A DNA stretch of 64,000 nt from Pseudomonas pharyngis. Its GTDB lineage: Bacteria; Pseudomonadota; Gammaproteobacteria; Pseudomonadales; Pseudomonadaceae. Every line of letters starts with the position of its first letter. Position 1 is the first letter of the stretch. The DNA lies in assembly GCF_021602345.1 (NCBI RefSeq), contig NZ_BQID01000004.1, positions 1 through 64,000 on the forward strand, read 5' to 3'. The notes under the pieces were generated by a model. It was not told where the DNA came from and did no database searches. It saw only the letters and a list, made by a program, of their open reading frames with translations. Shown in pieces: positions 33,860 to 41,460 of the stretch. The translations under genes and the position numbers were made by a program.

Positions 33860-35266
33860 TCAGTCGGTAAAACCCAACCGCGTCGCCCTGCTTTGCTGCG
33901 CCTGCCCGCGGGTCGCCAGGCAGTAATACAGCGGGCACGTCACGATCAGGCCGACCAGCCACGACAAGTCAGCGCCTTCCACCAGATTTGCATACGGCCC
34001 GACATACAACGATGTGTTGGCGAACGGCAGCTGCACAATGATGCCGATGAAGTAGGCAATGATCGCGTGCAGGTTGAAGCGCCCATAAATGCCGCCATCG
34101 GCGCGGAAGATCGAGGCGATGTCGTAACTGCCGCGCTTGATCAGGTAGAAGTCGATCAGGTTGATCGACTCCCACGGCACCAGCACCAGCAGCAACGCGA
34201 GAATCAGCCCGATGAACTCGGAAATGAAATCCGCCGACGCACCCAGCGCCACCACGCAGCAACCCGCCAGCACGATGCTCGACAAGATCACCCGCACCTT
34301 GATGCTCGGCGTCCATTGGCTGGCAAAGGTCTGGATCGAGGTGATGATCGACAACACCGCGCCATACAGATTCAGCGCGTTGTGGCTGATGATGTTGAGC
34401 AGGAACAGCACCATCAGAATCGGCCCCAGCCAACCGGTGGACTGCTTGACCGCCGCCATCGCCTCAGTGCCTTCCGGCGTTGCCAGTACCGCCACCGCGC
34501 CAAACGTGAACGACAGAATCGTGCCCAGCGTGGCGCCCAGATACGTCGCGATAAATGGCTTGGAGATACCGATGTCCGCCGGCAGGTAACGGGAATAGTC
34601 GGAGACGTACGGCGAGAAACTGATCTGCCAGATGATCCCCAGCGATACAGTCGCCAGCCACCCGGACAGGTTGAAGCTGCCACGGGTAAAGAAGTCCGCC
34701 GGCAACTCATGGGCAAAGATGTAGATGAAACCGGCGAGCAGCGCGCTGCCCATCACCCAGGTGCCGATGCGGTTGAGCGTGTGAATGAAGTTGTAGCCGA
34801 TCACGCCGATGGCCGTGGCGCTGAGGGCGCCGATCAGGATGCTCAACGGTGCCGGCACCGACGGCGCGATGCCGACGATGGATTTACCCGCCAGCACGAT
34901 GTTGGAAATGAAGAAGCCGATATAGATGATCGCCGCGAAGAACACGATCAACAGCGCACCGTAACGCCCGAACTGACCGCGACTCTGCACCATCTGCGGA
35001 ATGCCCATGCGCGGGCCTTGCGCCGACGCCAGGGCGATCACCACGCCGCCGATCATGTGCCCCAGCGCTATCGCCAGCAGCCCCCAGAACAGGTCGAGAT
35101 GAAACACCTGGACCACCATGGCGCCGGTGACGATGGGCAGTGGCGCAATGTTGGTGCTGAACCAAAGGGTGAACAGGTCGCGGGCCTTCCCGTGGCGTTC
35201 CGCGAGTGGGACGTAGTCGACCGTGTGATTCTCGATCAACGGATCTTGCCGGGACATCTGGGACAT
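33860..35266 (-). CDS. NCS1-family permease (cytosine/purine/hydantoin type), copy 1
   Basis: A 468-residue transporter with about twelve hydrophobic helices. The N-terminus IENHTVDYVPLAERHGKARDLF and TNIAPLPIVTGA are hallmarks of the CodB-like NCS1 branch that imports nucleobases, hydantoins, allantoin and related N-heterocycles. A paralogue at 42893-44308 is roughly two thirds identical in the first 120 residues. Upstream, 86 bases from the start, is the FadR-type operator variant ATTATGGTATTCCA, tying it to the regulon with the divergent flavin reductase/luciferase-like operon. It therefore probably imports the pathway's substrate. The exact compound is unknown. Confidence 0.93.
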   Translation of the reverse strand: MSQMSRQDPLIENHTVDYVPLAERHGKARDLFTLWFSTNIAPLPIVTGAMVVQVFHLDLFWGLLAIALGHMIGGVVIALASAQGPRMGIPQMVQSRGQFGRYGALLIVFFAAIIYIGFFISNIVLAGKSIVGIAPSVPAPLSILIGALSATAIGVIGYNFIHTLNRIGTWVMGSALLAGFIYIFAHELPADFFTRGSFNLSGWLATVSLGIIWQISFSPYVSDYSRYLPADIGISKPFIATYLGATLGTILSFTFGAVAVLATPEGTEAMAAVKQSTGWLGPILMVLFLLNIISHNALNLYGAVLSIITSIQTFASQWTPSIKVRVILSSIVLAGCCVVALGASADFISEFIGLILALLLVLVPWESINLIDFYLIKRGSYDIASIFRADGGIYGRFNLHAIIAYFIGIIVQLPFANTSLYVGPYANLVEGADLSWLVGLIVTCPLYYCLATRGQAQQSRATRLGFTD

Positions 35267-35351
35267 AAAAATGAACTCGATTGGGTCTGTTCTTATCGTT
35301 GTATGAAGCCAAACCGGGGTGCTTCGTGGCCGCCCCTCAGATGCAGACCAT

Positions 35352-35365
35352 ATTATGGTATTCCA
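35352..35365 (+). promoter_or_regulatory. FadR-type operator motif, site 3 of 5 (NCS1 permease side)
   Basis: The sequence is ATTATGGTATTCCA, the same variant as the site before the ABC importer (11604, reverse). It lies in the 324-base divergent gap, nearer to the permease gene. The gap holds no gene. Confidence 0.72.
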
Positions 35366-35524
35366 ACATTTTCACAAGACTGATCCGCTGTTTGCGACGG
35401 CATCTGATCCGGCATACTCCCTGATAGCCAGCGTTCACGGCTAGAGCAAAGCCCAGTAAATGCTGAGTTTCCGACGGATGAACCACGTTTATCGCTTCAC
35501 CAAAAAAGCGCTTGCAATCGATGT

Positions 35525-35538
35525 ATTACGGTATACCA
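35525..35538 (+). promoter_or_regulatory. FadR-type operator motif, site 4 of 5 (flavin reductase/monooxygenase side)
   Basis: The sequence is ATTACGGTATACCA, one mismatch from sites 1 and 2. It lies 52 bases before the flavin reductase start. CATCAGACCCATAAACAC after it resembles the bases after site 1 (CATCAGACGCACAGACAC), so the similarity extends beyond the palindrome. Confidence 0.72.
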
Positions 35539-35590
35539 TCAGACCCATAAACACATAAAAACACGCTCTACCGCACTCGAGGATTGACCA

Positions 35591-36076
35591 ATGATCGATG
35601 CTGCCGTCTACAAACAAGTCATGGGCTCGTTCCCGTCCGGCGTTACCGTCATCACCACGCTGGATGACGACGGCCAGATCGTCGGTCTGACCGCCAGCGC
35701 CTTCAGCTCGCTGTCGATGGACCCGGCCCTGGTGCTGTTCTGCCCCAACTACAGTTCCGATTCCTACCCTGTCCTGATCAAGAACAAAAGCTTTGCCATT
35801 CACGTCCTGTCCGGCGGTCAGCAAAGCGAAGCCTACGCGTTCGCCCGCAAAGGCAAGGACAAGGCGCAGGGCATAGAGTGGACGCTGAGCGAACTGGGCA
35901 ACCCGATCCTGGCCAACGCGACAGCTATCATCGAATGTGAGCTGTGGCGCGAATACGAAGGCGGCGACCACGCGATCATGGTCGGCGCGGTGAAGAACCT
36001 CATCGTCCCTCAGCAGGACGCCGGCCCGCTGGTGTACTGCCACGGCAAGATGGGCGCCCTGCCCGCCTTCGCCTGA
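35591..36076 (+). CDS. NAD(P)H:flavin reductase, second copy
   Basis: A 161-residue flavin reductase-like protein, the same length as and about three quarters identical to the one at 6901-7386 (SFPSGVTVITT, GLTASAFSSLSMDP, ALVLFCPNYSSDSYPVL, GGDHAIMVGAV). It should pass reduced FMN to the luciferase-like monooxygenase encoded 67 bases downstream in the same operon. The two-component pair resembles RutF/RutA or PyrE/PyrA by organisation. The promoter region carries operator site 4. The duplication of this gene across two operons of one presumed regulon is unusual. Confidence 0.93.
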   Translation: MIDAAVYKQVMGSFPSGVTVITTLDDDGQIVGLTASAFSSLSMDPALVLFCPNYSSDSYPVLIKNKSFAIHVLSGGQQSEAYAFARKGKDKAQGIEWTLSELGNPILANATAIIECELWREYEGGDHAIMVGAVKNLIVPQQDAGPLVYCHGKMGALPAFA

Positions 36077-36143
36077 TCCGCACGATTGCATTTAAACAGG
36101 CCGGCAAGCGACCGGCCGACCACAAGAGATTCGAGGTAGCGTC

Positions 36144-37187
36144 ATGAAATTTTCCCTGTTCGTACACATGGAGCGCTGGGACGAAAGCGTCAGCCACCGT
36201 CAACTGTTCGAAGACCTGACCGAACTGACGTTGATGGCCGAGGCCGGTGGTTTCAGCACCGTGTGGATCGGCGAACACCACGCGATGGAATACACCATCT
36301 CGCCGAGCCCGATGCCGCTGCTGGCCTACCTCGCGGCCAAGACCACCATCATTCACCTGGGCGCCGGCACCATCATCGCGCCGTTCTGGCATCCGCTGCG
36401 GGTCGCCGGTGAATGCGCGTTGCTCGACGTGATCAGCAACGGCCGAATGGAAGTCGGCCTGGCACGTGGCGCCTACCAGGTGGAATTCGACCGCATGGCC
36501 GGCGGCATGCCCGCCTCCAGCGGTGGACAGGCACTGCGGGAAATGGTCCCGGTGGTGCGCGCCCTGTGGCAAGGCGACTACGCCCACAACGGCGACATCT
36601 GGAAATTCCCCACCTCCACCAGCGTGCCGAAACCTATCCAGAAGCCGAACCCGCCGATGTGGATCGCCGCCCGCGACCCGGACTCGCACAACTTCGCCGT
36701 TGCCAACGGTTGCAACGTGATGGTCACGCCGCTGATGAAGGGCGACGAAGAAGTCCTCGATCTGAAGAACAAGTTCCAGACTGCGCTGGACAACAACCCC
36801 GATGTGCCGCGTCCACAATTGATGGTGCTGCGTCATACCCACGTGCACTCGGCGGATGACCCGGAAGGCTGGAAGGTGGGCGCGAAAGCCATCTCACGTT
36901 TCTATCGCACGTTCGATGCGTGGTTCGGCAACAAGGAAGTGCCGGTAAACGGCTTCCTGGCACCGAGCCCGGAAGAGAAGTTTGCCGGGCGTCCGGAGTT
37001 TGAACTGGAGAGCCTGCACAAGACGGCGATGATCGGCACGCCGGAAGAGATCATTCCGCGGATCAAGTACTACCAGGAACTGGGGGTGGATGAGTTCAGC
37101 TTCTGGTGCGACAACAGCTTGCCGCATGCGCAGAAGAAGAAGTCGCTGGAGTTGTTTATCAAGCATGTGGTGCCGGCGTTTCGTTAA
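36144..37187 (+). CDS. Luciferase-like (LLM class) flavin-dependent monooxygenase
   Basis: A 347-residue TIM-barrel monooxygenase. MKFSLFVHMERWDES at the start, TVWIGEHHAMEYTISPSP, LGAGTIIAPFWHPLRVAGE, DVISNGRMEVGLARGAYQ and WIAARDPDSHNFAV follow the LLM family pattern. These enzymes use reduced FMN from a separate reductase, here encoded directly upstream, to oxygenate or oxidatively open substrates such as uracil (RutA), pyridine (PyrA) or alkanesulfonates. It is not close to RutA by eye. It is probably the key oxidising step of the regulon. The substrate is unknown, and a nitrogen heterocycle is suggested only by the NCS1 permease. Confidence 0.92.
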   Translation: MKFSLFVHMERWDESVSHRQLFEDLTELTLMAEAGGFSTVWIGEHHAMEYTISPSPMPLLAYLAAKTTIIHLGAGTIIAPFWHPLRVAGECALLDVISNGRMEVGLARGAYQVEFDRMAGGMPASSGGQALREMVPVVRALWQGDYAHNGDIWKFPTSTSVPKPIQKPNPPMWIAARDPDSHNFAVANGCNVMVTPLMKGDEEVLDLKNKFQTALDNNPDVPRPQLMVLRHTHVHSADDPEGWKVGAKAISRFYRTFDAWFGNKEVPVNGFLAPSPEEKFAGRPEFELESLHKTAMIGTPEEIIPRIKYYQELGVDEFSFWCDNSLPHAQKKKSLELFIKHVVPAFR

Positions 37188-37212
37188 ATACGCTAAGCGA
37201 CCCTGAATGTAG

Positions 37213-37247
37213 AAGCGCCCCGAATAGAACGTCGGGGCGCTTTTTTT
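37213..37247. terminator. Two-way terminator between the monooxygenase and HxlR genes
   Basis: The stem AAGCGCCCCGA / TCGGGGCGCTT is followed by a T-run on the plus strand. It lies between convergent genes and closes the monooxygenase operon. Confidence 0.9.
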
Positions 37248-37262
37248 CGTCTGACACAGGTG

Positions 37263-37709
37263 TCAGTACGCAGTCGAAGTTGTCTCGATATCTTCCGGCG
37301 CCAAATGGCGTCCATCGGCCGACAGTAACTCCAGCTTCCTGATCGGCTTTCGCTTTTGCGCATCCACCATCACCGACCCCGCCTCGCCCGGCTCGAACAT
37401 GAACTCCCCACCCCACTGCGACAACGCGACGATCACGGTTTGCAACGCCCGGCCCTTTTCAGTCAGCACGTACTCCTTGTAGGCGCTGCCGTCGGACGCC
37501 GGCACCAGACGCAGGATGCCCCGCTCCACCAGCCCTTTGAGCCGCATGCTCAACATGTTCTTGGCGATTTCCAGGCTCTTCTCGAAATCGCTGAAACGAC
37601 TGATGCCTTCCAGCGCGTCGCGGATGATCAGCAACGACCACCAGTCGCCGATCAGGTCCAGCGTCCGGGCAACCGGGCAGATGTTGCCCTCCAGGCTTTT
37701 ACGTTTCAT
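37263..37709 (-). CDS. HxlR-family transcriptional regulator
   Basis: A 148-residue winged-helix regulator. CPVARTLDLIGDWWSLLIIRDALEG is the HxlR signature with a conserved N-terminal cysteine that in several members senses electrophiles or oxidation; KNMLSMRLKGLVERGILRLVP is the recognition helix and wing. It is divergent from the haloperoxidase-type hydrolase at 37894. An imperfect palindrome GTTG-N7-CAAC lies between them at 37745-37759. It probably regulates that gene. Confidence 0.9.
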   Translation of the reverse strand: MKRKSLEGNICPVARTLDLIGDWWSLLIIRDALEGISRFSDFEKSLEIAKNMLSMRLKGLVERGILRLVPASDGSAYKEYVLTEKGRALQTVIVALSQWGGEFMFEPGEAGSVMVDAQKRKPIRKLELLSADGRHLAPEDIETTSTAY

Positions 37710-37893
37710 TCAGCGCTCTCTAGCAAAACGGTCATCAAATCGTGGTTGCATCTTACAACTCTGGCGCCCGCGAGCGTCTACGCTGATCGGCTGGCGAAAC
37801 TTAGCACCTGCGTACAAGTAGACCAGACGCTTAACCGCGATAGTCAGCGATGCCATCCCGGCAACCACACACGCCCCGACATAAGGAGTTTTC

Positions 37894-38712
37894 ATGAGCA
37901 CCTTCACGACCCAAGACGGCACCGAGATCTATTTCAAGGACTGGGGCAGCGGCAAGCCCGTGCTGTTCAGCCACGGCTGGCCGCTGGACGCCGACATGTG
38001 GGAATACCAGATGGAATACCTGAGCAGCCGCGGCTACCGCACCATCGCCTTCGACCGTCGTGGATTCGGGCGCTCCGAGCAGCCTTGGACCGGCTACGAC
38101 TACGACACCTTCGCCGATGACATCGCGCAACTGATCGAACACCTCGACCTGCGTGACGTGACCCTGGTCGGCTTCTCCATGGGCGGTGGCGATGTCAGCC
38201 GCTACATCGCGCGCCACGGCAGCGAGCGCGTTGCCGGGCTGGTGTTGCTGGGCGCGGTGACCCCGCTGTTCGGCAAGAAACCGGACTTCGCCGAGGGCGT
38301 CGACAAGTCGGTATTCGACGGGATCAAGGCGGGTCTTTTGAAGGATCGCGCGCAGTTCATCGCAGACTTCAACACGCCGTTCTATGGCCTCGATAAAGGT
38401 CAGAAAGTTTCGGACGGCGTGCTGACACAAACCCTGAATATTGCGCTGCTGGCCTCGCTCAAAGGCACCGTGGATTGCGTCACCGCGTTCTCGGAAACCG
38501 ACTTCCGCCCTGACATGGCGAAAATCGATGTACCGACCCTGGTGATCCATGGCGACGGCGACGTCATCGTGCCGTTCGAAACCACCGGCAAACGCGCCGC
38601 CGAGCAAATCAAGGGTGCCGAGCTGAAGGTTTATGCCGGTGCGCCGCACGGGTTTGCCGTGACGCATGCGCAGGCACTGAACGAAGACCTGCTGGCTTTC
38701 CTCAATCGTTGA
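37894..38712 (+). CDS. Alpha/beta hydrolase, cofactor-free haloperoxidase/arylesterase type
   Basis: A 272-residue hydrolase very typical of the 'non-heme chloroperoxidase' group. It has SHGWPLDADMW (oxyanion region), nucleophile S95 in GFSMGGGD, acid in HGDGDVIVPFE and histidine in GAPHGF. Such enzymes are esterases or perhydrolases that can make peracids in vitro, and the natural substrates are mostly unknown. AGGAG precedes the start by seven bases. It is divergent from and probably controlled by the HxlR regulator, and followed by a strong terminator. Confidence 0.92.
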   Translation: MSTFTTQDGTEIYFKDWGSGKPVLFSHGWPLDADMWEYQMEYLSSRGYRTIAFDRRGFGRSEQPWTGYDYDTFADDIAQLIEHLDLRDVTLVGFSMGGGDVSRYIARHGSERVAGLVLLGAVTPLFGKKPDFAEGVDKSVFDGIKAGLLKDRAQFIADFNTPFYGLDKGQKVSDGVLTQTLNIALLASLKGTVDCVTAFSETDFRPDMAKIDVPTLVIHGDGDVIVPFETTGKRAAEQIKGAELKVYAGAPHGFAVTHAQALNEDLLAFLNR

Positions 38713-38741
38713 GTTCGATGTAAATCAAGCGCCAACTGAAA

Positions 38742-38777
38742 AGGGCCGTCGACACACCTGTCGACGGCCCTTTTTTT
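38742..38777 (+). terminator. Rho-independent terminator
   Basis: The 13-base stem AGGGCCGTCGACA / TGTCGACGGCCCT with a four-base loop is followed by seven T. It ends the haloperoxidase-type gene. Confidence 0.93.
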
Positions 38778-38972
38778 CGTTGTCCCGGATTCCGGCTCCA
38801 GGGCGAACCCCTTTGTTTACGGGGCTTTCAGGCCTCTGCATCACGTTTTTATCTTCACATGCCAGCTTAATAATATTTTACCGATAACCACCCCCTCCCT
38901 AGTCTGATCCCAAGCACAGAGAACAGGTCGACAGCGACCTGAATCCAACGGCCTCGTGAGAAGGGATCAGAG

Positions 38973-40280
38973 ATGACCACTGAAATAATAAAAACAGACA
39001 CGCTTGTTGTCGGCGCCGGTCAAGCGGGTGTGGCCATGAGTGAACACCTGAGCAAACTCGGTGTGCCGCACCTCGTTCTGGAGCGCAACCGCATTGCCGA
39101 ACGCTGGCGCACCGGGCGCTGGGACTCGCTGGTGGCCAACGGTCCGGCGTGGCACGACCGGTTTCCGGGGATGGAATTCGATGACGTCGATCCGGACGGT
39201 TTCGCCCACAAGGAACGTGTCGCCGATTACTTCGAAGCCTATGCGAAGAAATTCAACGCGCCGATCCGCACCGGTGTCGATGTGAAAAGCGTGGTGCGCA
39301 ATGTCGGGCGTCCGGGCTTCACTGTCGAGACCTCCGAGGGCGTGATCGAAGCCGCCCGCGTCGTCGCCGCCACCGGCCCGTTCCAGCGTCCGGTGATCCC
39401 GGCGATTGCGCCGAAAGATGAGCGTCTGCTGCAGATTCACTCGGCCGACTATCGCAACCCGCAACAACTGCCGGCCGGCGCGGTGCTGGTGGTCGGCGCC
39501 GGTTCGTCGGGCGTGCAGATCGCCGACGAATTGCAGCGCTCGGGCAAGCAGGTTTACCTCTCGGTCGGCGCCCATGACCGCCCTCCTCGCGCTTACCGCA
39601 ACCGTGATTTCTGCTGGTGGCTGGGTGTGCTCGGCGAATGGGATCAAGCCGCGATGAAACCCGGCCGCGAGCACGTGACCATCGCCGTCAGCGGCGCCCA
39701 CGGTGGCCGCACCATCGACTTCCGTGGCCTGGCCCATCGCGGCATGACCCTGGTTGGCGTCACCGAATCGTTCAGCGACGGCGTGGTGACCTTCAAACAG
39801 GACCTGCGCGACAACCTCAAACGTGGCGACGAGAACTACCTTGCGCTGCTGGATGCCGCCGACGCCTATATCGAACGCAACGGCCTCGACCTGCCGCTGG
39901 AACCGGAAGCCCGCGAGACGTATCCGGACCCTGAATGCGTAAAAAACCCGCTGACCGATCTCGATCTGGCCGCCGCCGGTATCACCTCGATCATCTGGGC
40001 CACCGGGTTTGCCGTGGACTATTCGTGGCTGAAAGTCGCCGCTTTCGACGACAACGGCAAGCCGCAACATCAGCGCGGTGTGTCCAGCGAATCGGGCGTG
40101 TATTTCCTCGGTTTGCCGTGGCAGTCGCGGCGCGGGTCGTCGTTCATCTGGGGCGTTTGGCACGACGCCAAGCACGTGGCCGATCACATCGCCACCCAGC
40201 GCAAATACCTGGCTTATCGCGATGCCGAACAACGCGAAGCCGCGCTGCACAACCACGCTGTCGACACCGTCGACGCTTGA
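38973..40280 (+). CDS. FAD/NAD(P)-dependent monooxygenase, CzcO/FMO-like
   Basis: A 435-residue flavoprotein with an FAD-binding Rossmann motif G14-x-G16-x-x-G19 (VVGAGQAG), a second dinucleotide motif near residue 171 (VVGAGSSGVQIADEL) and IIWATGFAVDYSWL near the C-terminus. Proteins of this group are N- or S-oxygenating or Baeyer-Villiger-type monooxygenases. It opens a run of enzymes (RidA 58 bases downstream, DUF1028, M20 deacetylase, NCS1 permease) that looks like a pathway for a nitrogen compound. AGAAGGGATCAGAG precedes the ATG. The substrate is unknown. Confidence 0.9.
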   Translation: MTTEIIKTDTLVVGAGQAGVAMSEHLSKLGVPHLVLERNRIAERWRTGRWDSLVANGPAWHDRFPGMEFDDVDPDGFAHKERVADYFEAYAKKFNAPIRTGVDVKSVVRNVGRPGFTVETSEGVIEAARVVAATGPFQRPVIPAIAPKDERLLQIHSADYRNPQQLPAGAVLVVGAGSSGVQIADELQRSGKQVYLSVGAHDRPPRAYRNRDFCWWLGVLGEWDQAAMKPGREHVTIAVSGAHGGRTIDFRGLAHRGMTLVGVTESFSDGVVTFKQDLRDNLKRGDENYLALLDAADAYIERNGLDLPLEPEARETYPDPECVKNPLTDLDLAAAGITSIIWATGFAVDYSWLKVAAFDDNGKPQHQRGVSSESGVYFLGLPWQSRRGSSFIWGVWHDAKHVADHIATQRKYLAYRDAEQREAALHNHAVDTVDA

Positions 40281-40338
40281 TTTCCCTCTTCAGTACTGGC
40301 GCCTGTCGCGCCGGGTTCGATTTCGTCAGGAGCCTCAC

Positions 40339-40755
40339 ATGAGTCAGCCAACCCACACCCGCATCCGTATGTTCAACACCAAGGACACCTACCCGAACCA
40401 GACCCTGGACAACGACCTGTGCCAGGCTGTGCGCGCCGGCAACACCGTGTATGTGCGTGGTCAGGTCGGGACCAATTTCGATGGCGAACTGGTCGGCCTC
40501 GGCGACCCGCGCGCGCAGACCGAACAGGCGATGCGCAACGTCAAGCAATTGCTCGAAGAGGCCGGCAGCGACCTGAGCCATATCGTCAAGACCACCACTT
40601 ACCTGATCGACCCGCGCTACCGCGAGCCGGTGTATCAGGAAGTCGGCAAATGGCTGAAAGGCGTGTTCCCGATCTCCACCGGGCTGGTGGTGTCGGCCTT
40701 GGGTCAGCCGCAATGGCTGATGGAGATTGATGTGGTTGCGGTGATCCCCGAGTAA
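40339..40755 (+). CDS. RidA/YjgF family protein
   Basis: A 138-residue RidA-like protein: FNTKDTYPNQTLDNDLCQAVRAGNTVYVRGQVG, then YREPVYQEVGKWLKGVFPISTGLVVSALGQPQWLMEIDVVAV. RidA proteins hydrolyse reactive enamine/imine intermediates; catabolic paralogues act in specific pathways, as RutC was proposed to do. CAGGAG lies six bases before the start. In this operon it follows the FAD monooxygenase and precedes DUF1028, which fits removal of an imine formed by amine oxidation. The arginine expected near the C-terminus in RidA proper is not obvious, so it may belong to another Rid subgroup. Confidence 0.9.
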   Translation: MSQPTHTRIRMFNTKDTYPNQTLDNDLCQAVRAGNTVYVRGQVGTNFDGELVGLGDPRAQTEQAMRNVKQLLEEAGSDLSHIVKTTTYLIDPRYREPVYQEVGKWLKGVFPISTGLVVSALGQPQWLMEIDVVAVIPE

Positions 40756-40782
40756 TTCGACCTTAGCGAAAGGAGGCCACAC

Positions 40783-41460
40783 ATGACATTTTCCATCGCC
40801 ACCCGTTGCCCCGAAACCGGTCAGTTCGGCATCGCCATCAGTTCCTCCAGCATCGCCGTCGGCGCACGCTGCCCGTGGCTGTTGCCGGGGGTCGGCGCGG
40901 TGTCGAGCCAGAACATCACCCTGCCGTCCCTCGGCCCGGAAGTGCTTGCCCTGATGGAACAAGGCCTGGCACCCGAGGCTGCACTGGACAAGGTGCTGAC
41001 CCGCAACGGCTACAGCCAGTACCGGCAGATCACGGCGATCAACCACCTCGGCCAGACCGCGCATTTCAGCGGCGCGCAGACCCTCGGCGTGCACAACGCC
41101 GTGTCGGGCGAGCAATGCGTGGCGGCGGGCAACATGCTCGCCGGGCGCTCGGTGATCGAAGCCATGGTCAGCGCGTTCGAAGAAGGCGAAGGTCAATTGG
41201 CCGATCGCCTGATCAAGGCCTTGCACGCCGCCCAGGCCTTGGGCGGTGAAGCGGGCCCGGTGCATTCGGCGGCCGTGGTCGTGGTCGGCGAGCTGACCTG
41301 GCCCATCGTCAACCTGCGGGTGGACTGGGCCGATGAAGACCCGATCGGGCAATTGCAGAAACTCTGGGACGCCTATCGCCCACAGCTTCAGGACTACATC
41401 GACCGCGCCCTCGATCCGGCAAAGGCGCCGGGCTACGGGGTTGCCGGAGACGACCGATGA
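40783..41460 (+). CDS. DUF1028 family protein, putative Ntn-type hydrolase
   Basis: A 225-residue protein beginning MTFSIATRCPETGQFGIAISSSSIAVGARCPW, the hallmark of DUF1028. A solved member has the Ntn-hydrolase fold (from memory). If so, Thr2, exposed after methionine removal, would be the catalytic nucleophile for amide cleavage. AGGAGG precedes the start by eight bases. Its stop overlaps the start of the M20 deacetylase (ATGA), so the two are made together and probably act in sequence. No biochemical function is firmly established for the family. Confidence 0.88.
   Translation: MTFSIATRCPETGQFGIAISSSSIAVGARCPWLLPGVGAVSSQNITLPSLGPEVLALMEQGLAPEAALDKVLTRNGYSQYRQITAINHLGQTAHFSGAQTLGVHNAVSGEQCVAAGNMLAGRSVIEAMVSAFEEGEGQLADRLIKALHAAQALGGEAGPVHSAAVVVVGELTWPIVNLRVDWADEDPIGQLQKLWDAYRPQLQDYIDRALDPAKAPGYGVAGDDR

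Noticed and set aside
35341-35538. One long regulatory repeat spanning both motif copies in the NCS1/reductase gap
   Set aside because: Only the two 14-base motifs match each other. The bases between them show no repeat.
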